Source of the DNA: Nitrosomonadales bacterium
GTDB taxonomy: Bacteria > Pseudomonadota > Gammaproteobacteria > Burkholderiales > Gallionellaceae
NCBI GenBank assembly: GCA_025408405.1
Contig: JANYJE010000056.1
Coordinates: forward strand, 34,671 to 98,670
Direction of reading: 5' to 3'
Length of the DNA: 64,000 nucleotides
Under the pieces are notes generated by a model. That model worked only from the letters and a program-made list of their open reading frames with translations. It ran no database searches and had not been told where the DNA came from. The position numbers and the translations under genes were made by a program. Shown in pieces: positions 63,189-64,000 of the stretch. The stretch's first letter is position 1. The number at the start of each line of letters is the position of its first letter.

Positions 63189-64000
63189 TCAGGCAACGCC
63201 GCGATAGTAATTGTTTTGCGGGTGATTGGCTTCGGCAAAAAAGAACCAGCGCTCAGCCAGCAGGCCCAGATATTGCAGCACAAAGGCGGCGATCAGCAGG
63301 CTGGGAGAGGTCATCCCCGCAACCAGCAACAACAATGGCAGCAGGAAAGTCAGGATCAGGAAGCCGGGTTTGATCGTGCGAATAACCCCTGCGTTCTTGC
63401 CATGAAAAAACTCGCGTGTATTGAATGAGCCACCCATGGCGCCCTGGGTCTTTTGTACGATGTGCGGATGCTTGATGCCGATGGCAGTGCGCAGCGAAGA
63501 CTTGTGCTTGATGCGCCTGTTGCGGATCAAGGAAGCGACGCGGCTGACACCTGCCAGCAGGGTCAGGATGATCGTCCAGACGGCATAAAAGCCGGAAAGT
63601 TGCGGTGCGATGAATGCGGAAAAAACACTGGCCAGCAGGAAGCCTGATGCACCACCCAGCAGGATGAAGTTGAACACGGTAAGTGGTGTGTGCCATTCCT
63701 GCAGAAAACGCAAACAGGCGTAGATCATTCCGGTGCTGACAAACAACGCAAAACACAGAAGAGTGCCAATTGCGCCCAAGATCAGTGTGGCTTCAACGTG
63801 GTGGCTGCCAGGCAGCTCCAGCAGTGGCGCATGCATGTCGAACCAGTGTGCAGTGCCGTACAGGAAAACGATGCCCATAAATGCGGGCAGCACGATGACT
63901 TCGCGTGACAGCCACGAAGTGCGCCACTGCATAGCAGAACGCCAGGCGCGCTCTGGATGGCCAAGGTGGAAGAACGACGCCACCAAGCCGGCCACCAGAA
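63189..64000 (-). CDS. soeC: DmsC/SoeC-like membrane anchor subunit, partial
   Basis: The gene runs off the window end, so its N-terminus is missing; the first readable residues are internal (SFFHLGHPERAWRSAMQWRTSWLSREV, core GHPERAWRS). At least 268 residues with about seven helices are visible. This stretch is typical of DmsC-type quinone-interacting anchors of molybdoenzymes. In sulfur oxidisers the enzyme of this kind is the sulfite dehydrogenase SoeABC, which suits the dsr, SulP and Mo-cofactor genes here. soeA and soeB would lie just beyond the window. DMSO or polysulfide reductase anchors are the alternative. Confidence 0.75.
   Translation of the reverse strand, partial: LVAGLVASFFHLGHPERAWRSAMQWRTSWLSREVIVLPAFMGIVFLYGTAHWFDMHAPLLELPGSHHVEATLILGAIGTLLCFALFVSTGMIYACLRFLQEWHTPLTVFNFILLGGASGFLLASVFSAFIAPQLSGFYAVWTIILTLLAGVSRVASLIRNRRIKHKSSLRTAIGIKHPHIVQKTQGAMGGSFNTREFFHGKNAGVIRTIKPGFLILTFLLPLLLLVAGMTSPSLLIAAFVLQYLGLLAERWFFFAEANHPQNNYYRGVA

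Overview
The window reads as a chromosomal segment of a sulfur-oxidising, nitrate-respiring, probably autotrophic betaproteobacterium. A Gallionellaceae- or Sulfuricellaceae-like member of the Nitrosomonadales is the best guess from protein style and gene content; no marker gene fixes the genus. I see no rRNA, tRNA, CRISPR array, intact insertion sequence or prophage.

Layout. (1) 1-5006: gltD, hemE and priA, ordinary core genes, with a terminator and an inverted pair of DnaA boxes between hemE and priA. (2) 5293-12135: a molybdenum cofactor block. moaA is on the minus strand and carries a one-base frameshift. An OFA-type MFS transporter and mobA-mobB-moaD-moaE-moaC follow on the plus strand, then a HopJ-family protein and an N5-glutamine-type methyltransferase. 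(3) 12238-15277: MazG-like pyrophosphohydrolase, a possible 47-residue protein, and a three-gene unit (DUF3050-like, YbiB-like, Rieske ferredoxin). (4) 15375-27857: narXL (minus) divergent from narK1-narK2-narGHJI (plus), with a near-consensus NarL 7-2-7 site between them. (5) 27940-30198: beta-carbonic anhydrase, a TDT/SLAC1 channel and mogA. (6) 30468-34261: an FNR-type class II promoter driving a hexaheme cytochrome c, a Tat-exported four-cluster ferredoxin, an NrfD-like quinol subunit and a lipoprotein-like monoheme cytochrome. (7) 34456-39550: FAD-linked oxidase, cytochrome bc1 (petABC) and an unrecognised periplasmic protein. (8) 39744-53028: cysG plus a complete oxidative-type dsr operon, dsrABEFHCMKLJOPN. 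(9) 53375-56641: a divergent satellite operon holding a small conserved-looking protein, a Cas6/Cmx6-like RAMP protein with no CRISPR nearby, a DsrC paralogue without the C-terminal cysteine, a tandem TusA, an alpha-helical unknown and a TauD-like dioxygenase. (10) 56778-64000: a FadL-type porin, tusA-dsrE2 with a perfect 24-bp palindrome upstream, two SulP transporters and the start of a DmsC/SoeC-like anchor that runs off the window.

How it fits together. Sulfur from periplasmic globules or persulfides would be carried by TusA, DsrE2, DsrEFH and DsrC to siroheme DsrAB (siroheme from CysG) and oxidised to sulfite. DsrMKJOP and DsrL would return electrons to quinone or NAD. Sulfite would pass to a membrane-bound SoeABC-like enzyme, if the last gene is soeC, and sulfate would leave by a transporter, possibly one of the SulP proteins. 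Quinol electrons can go to nitrate through NarGHI or to cytochrome c through bc1 or the NrfD module. NarG and any SoeA need bis-MGD cofactor, which explains the Mo-cofactor block nearby.

The strongest candidates for something undescribed are the Cas6-like/DsrC-like/TusA-TusA satellite operon, the FNR-controlled hexaheme-NrfD module, the SulP transporter with a coiled-coil insertion and the palindromic operator in front of tusA-dsrE2.
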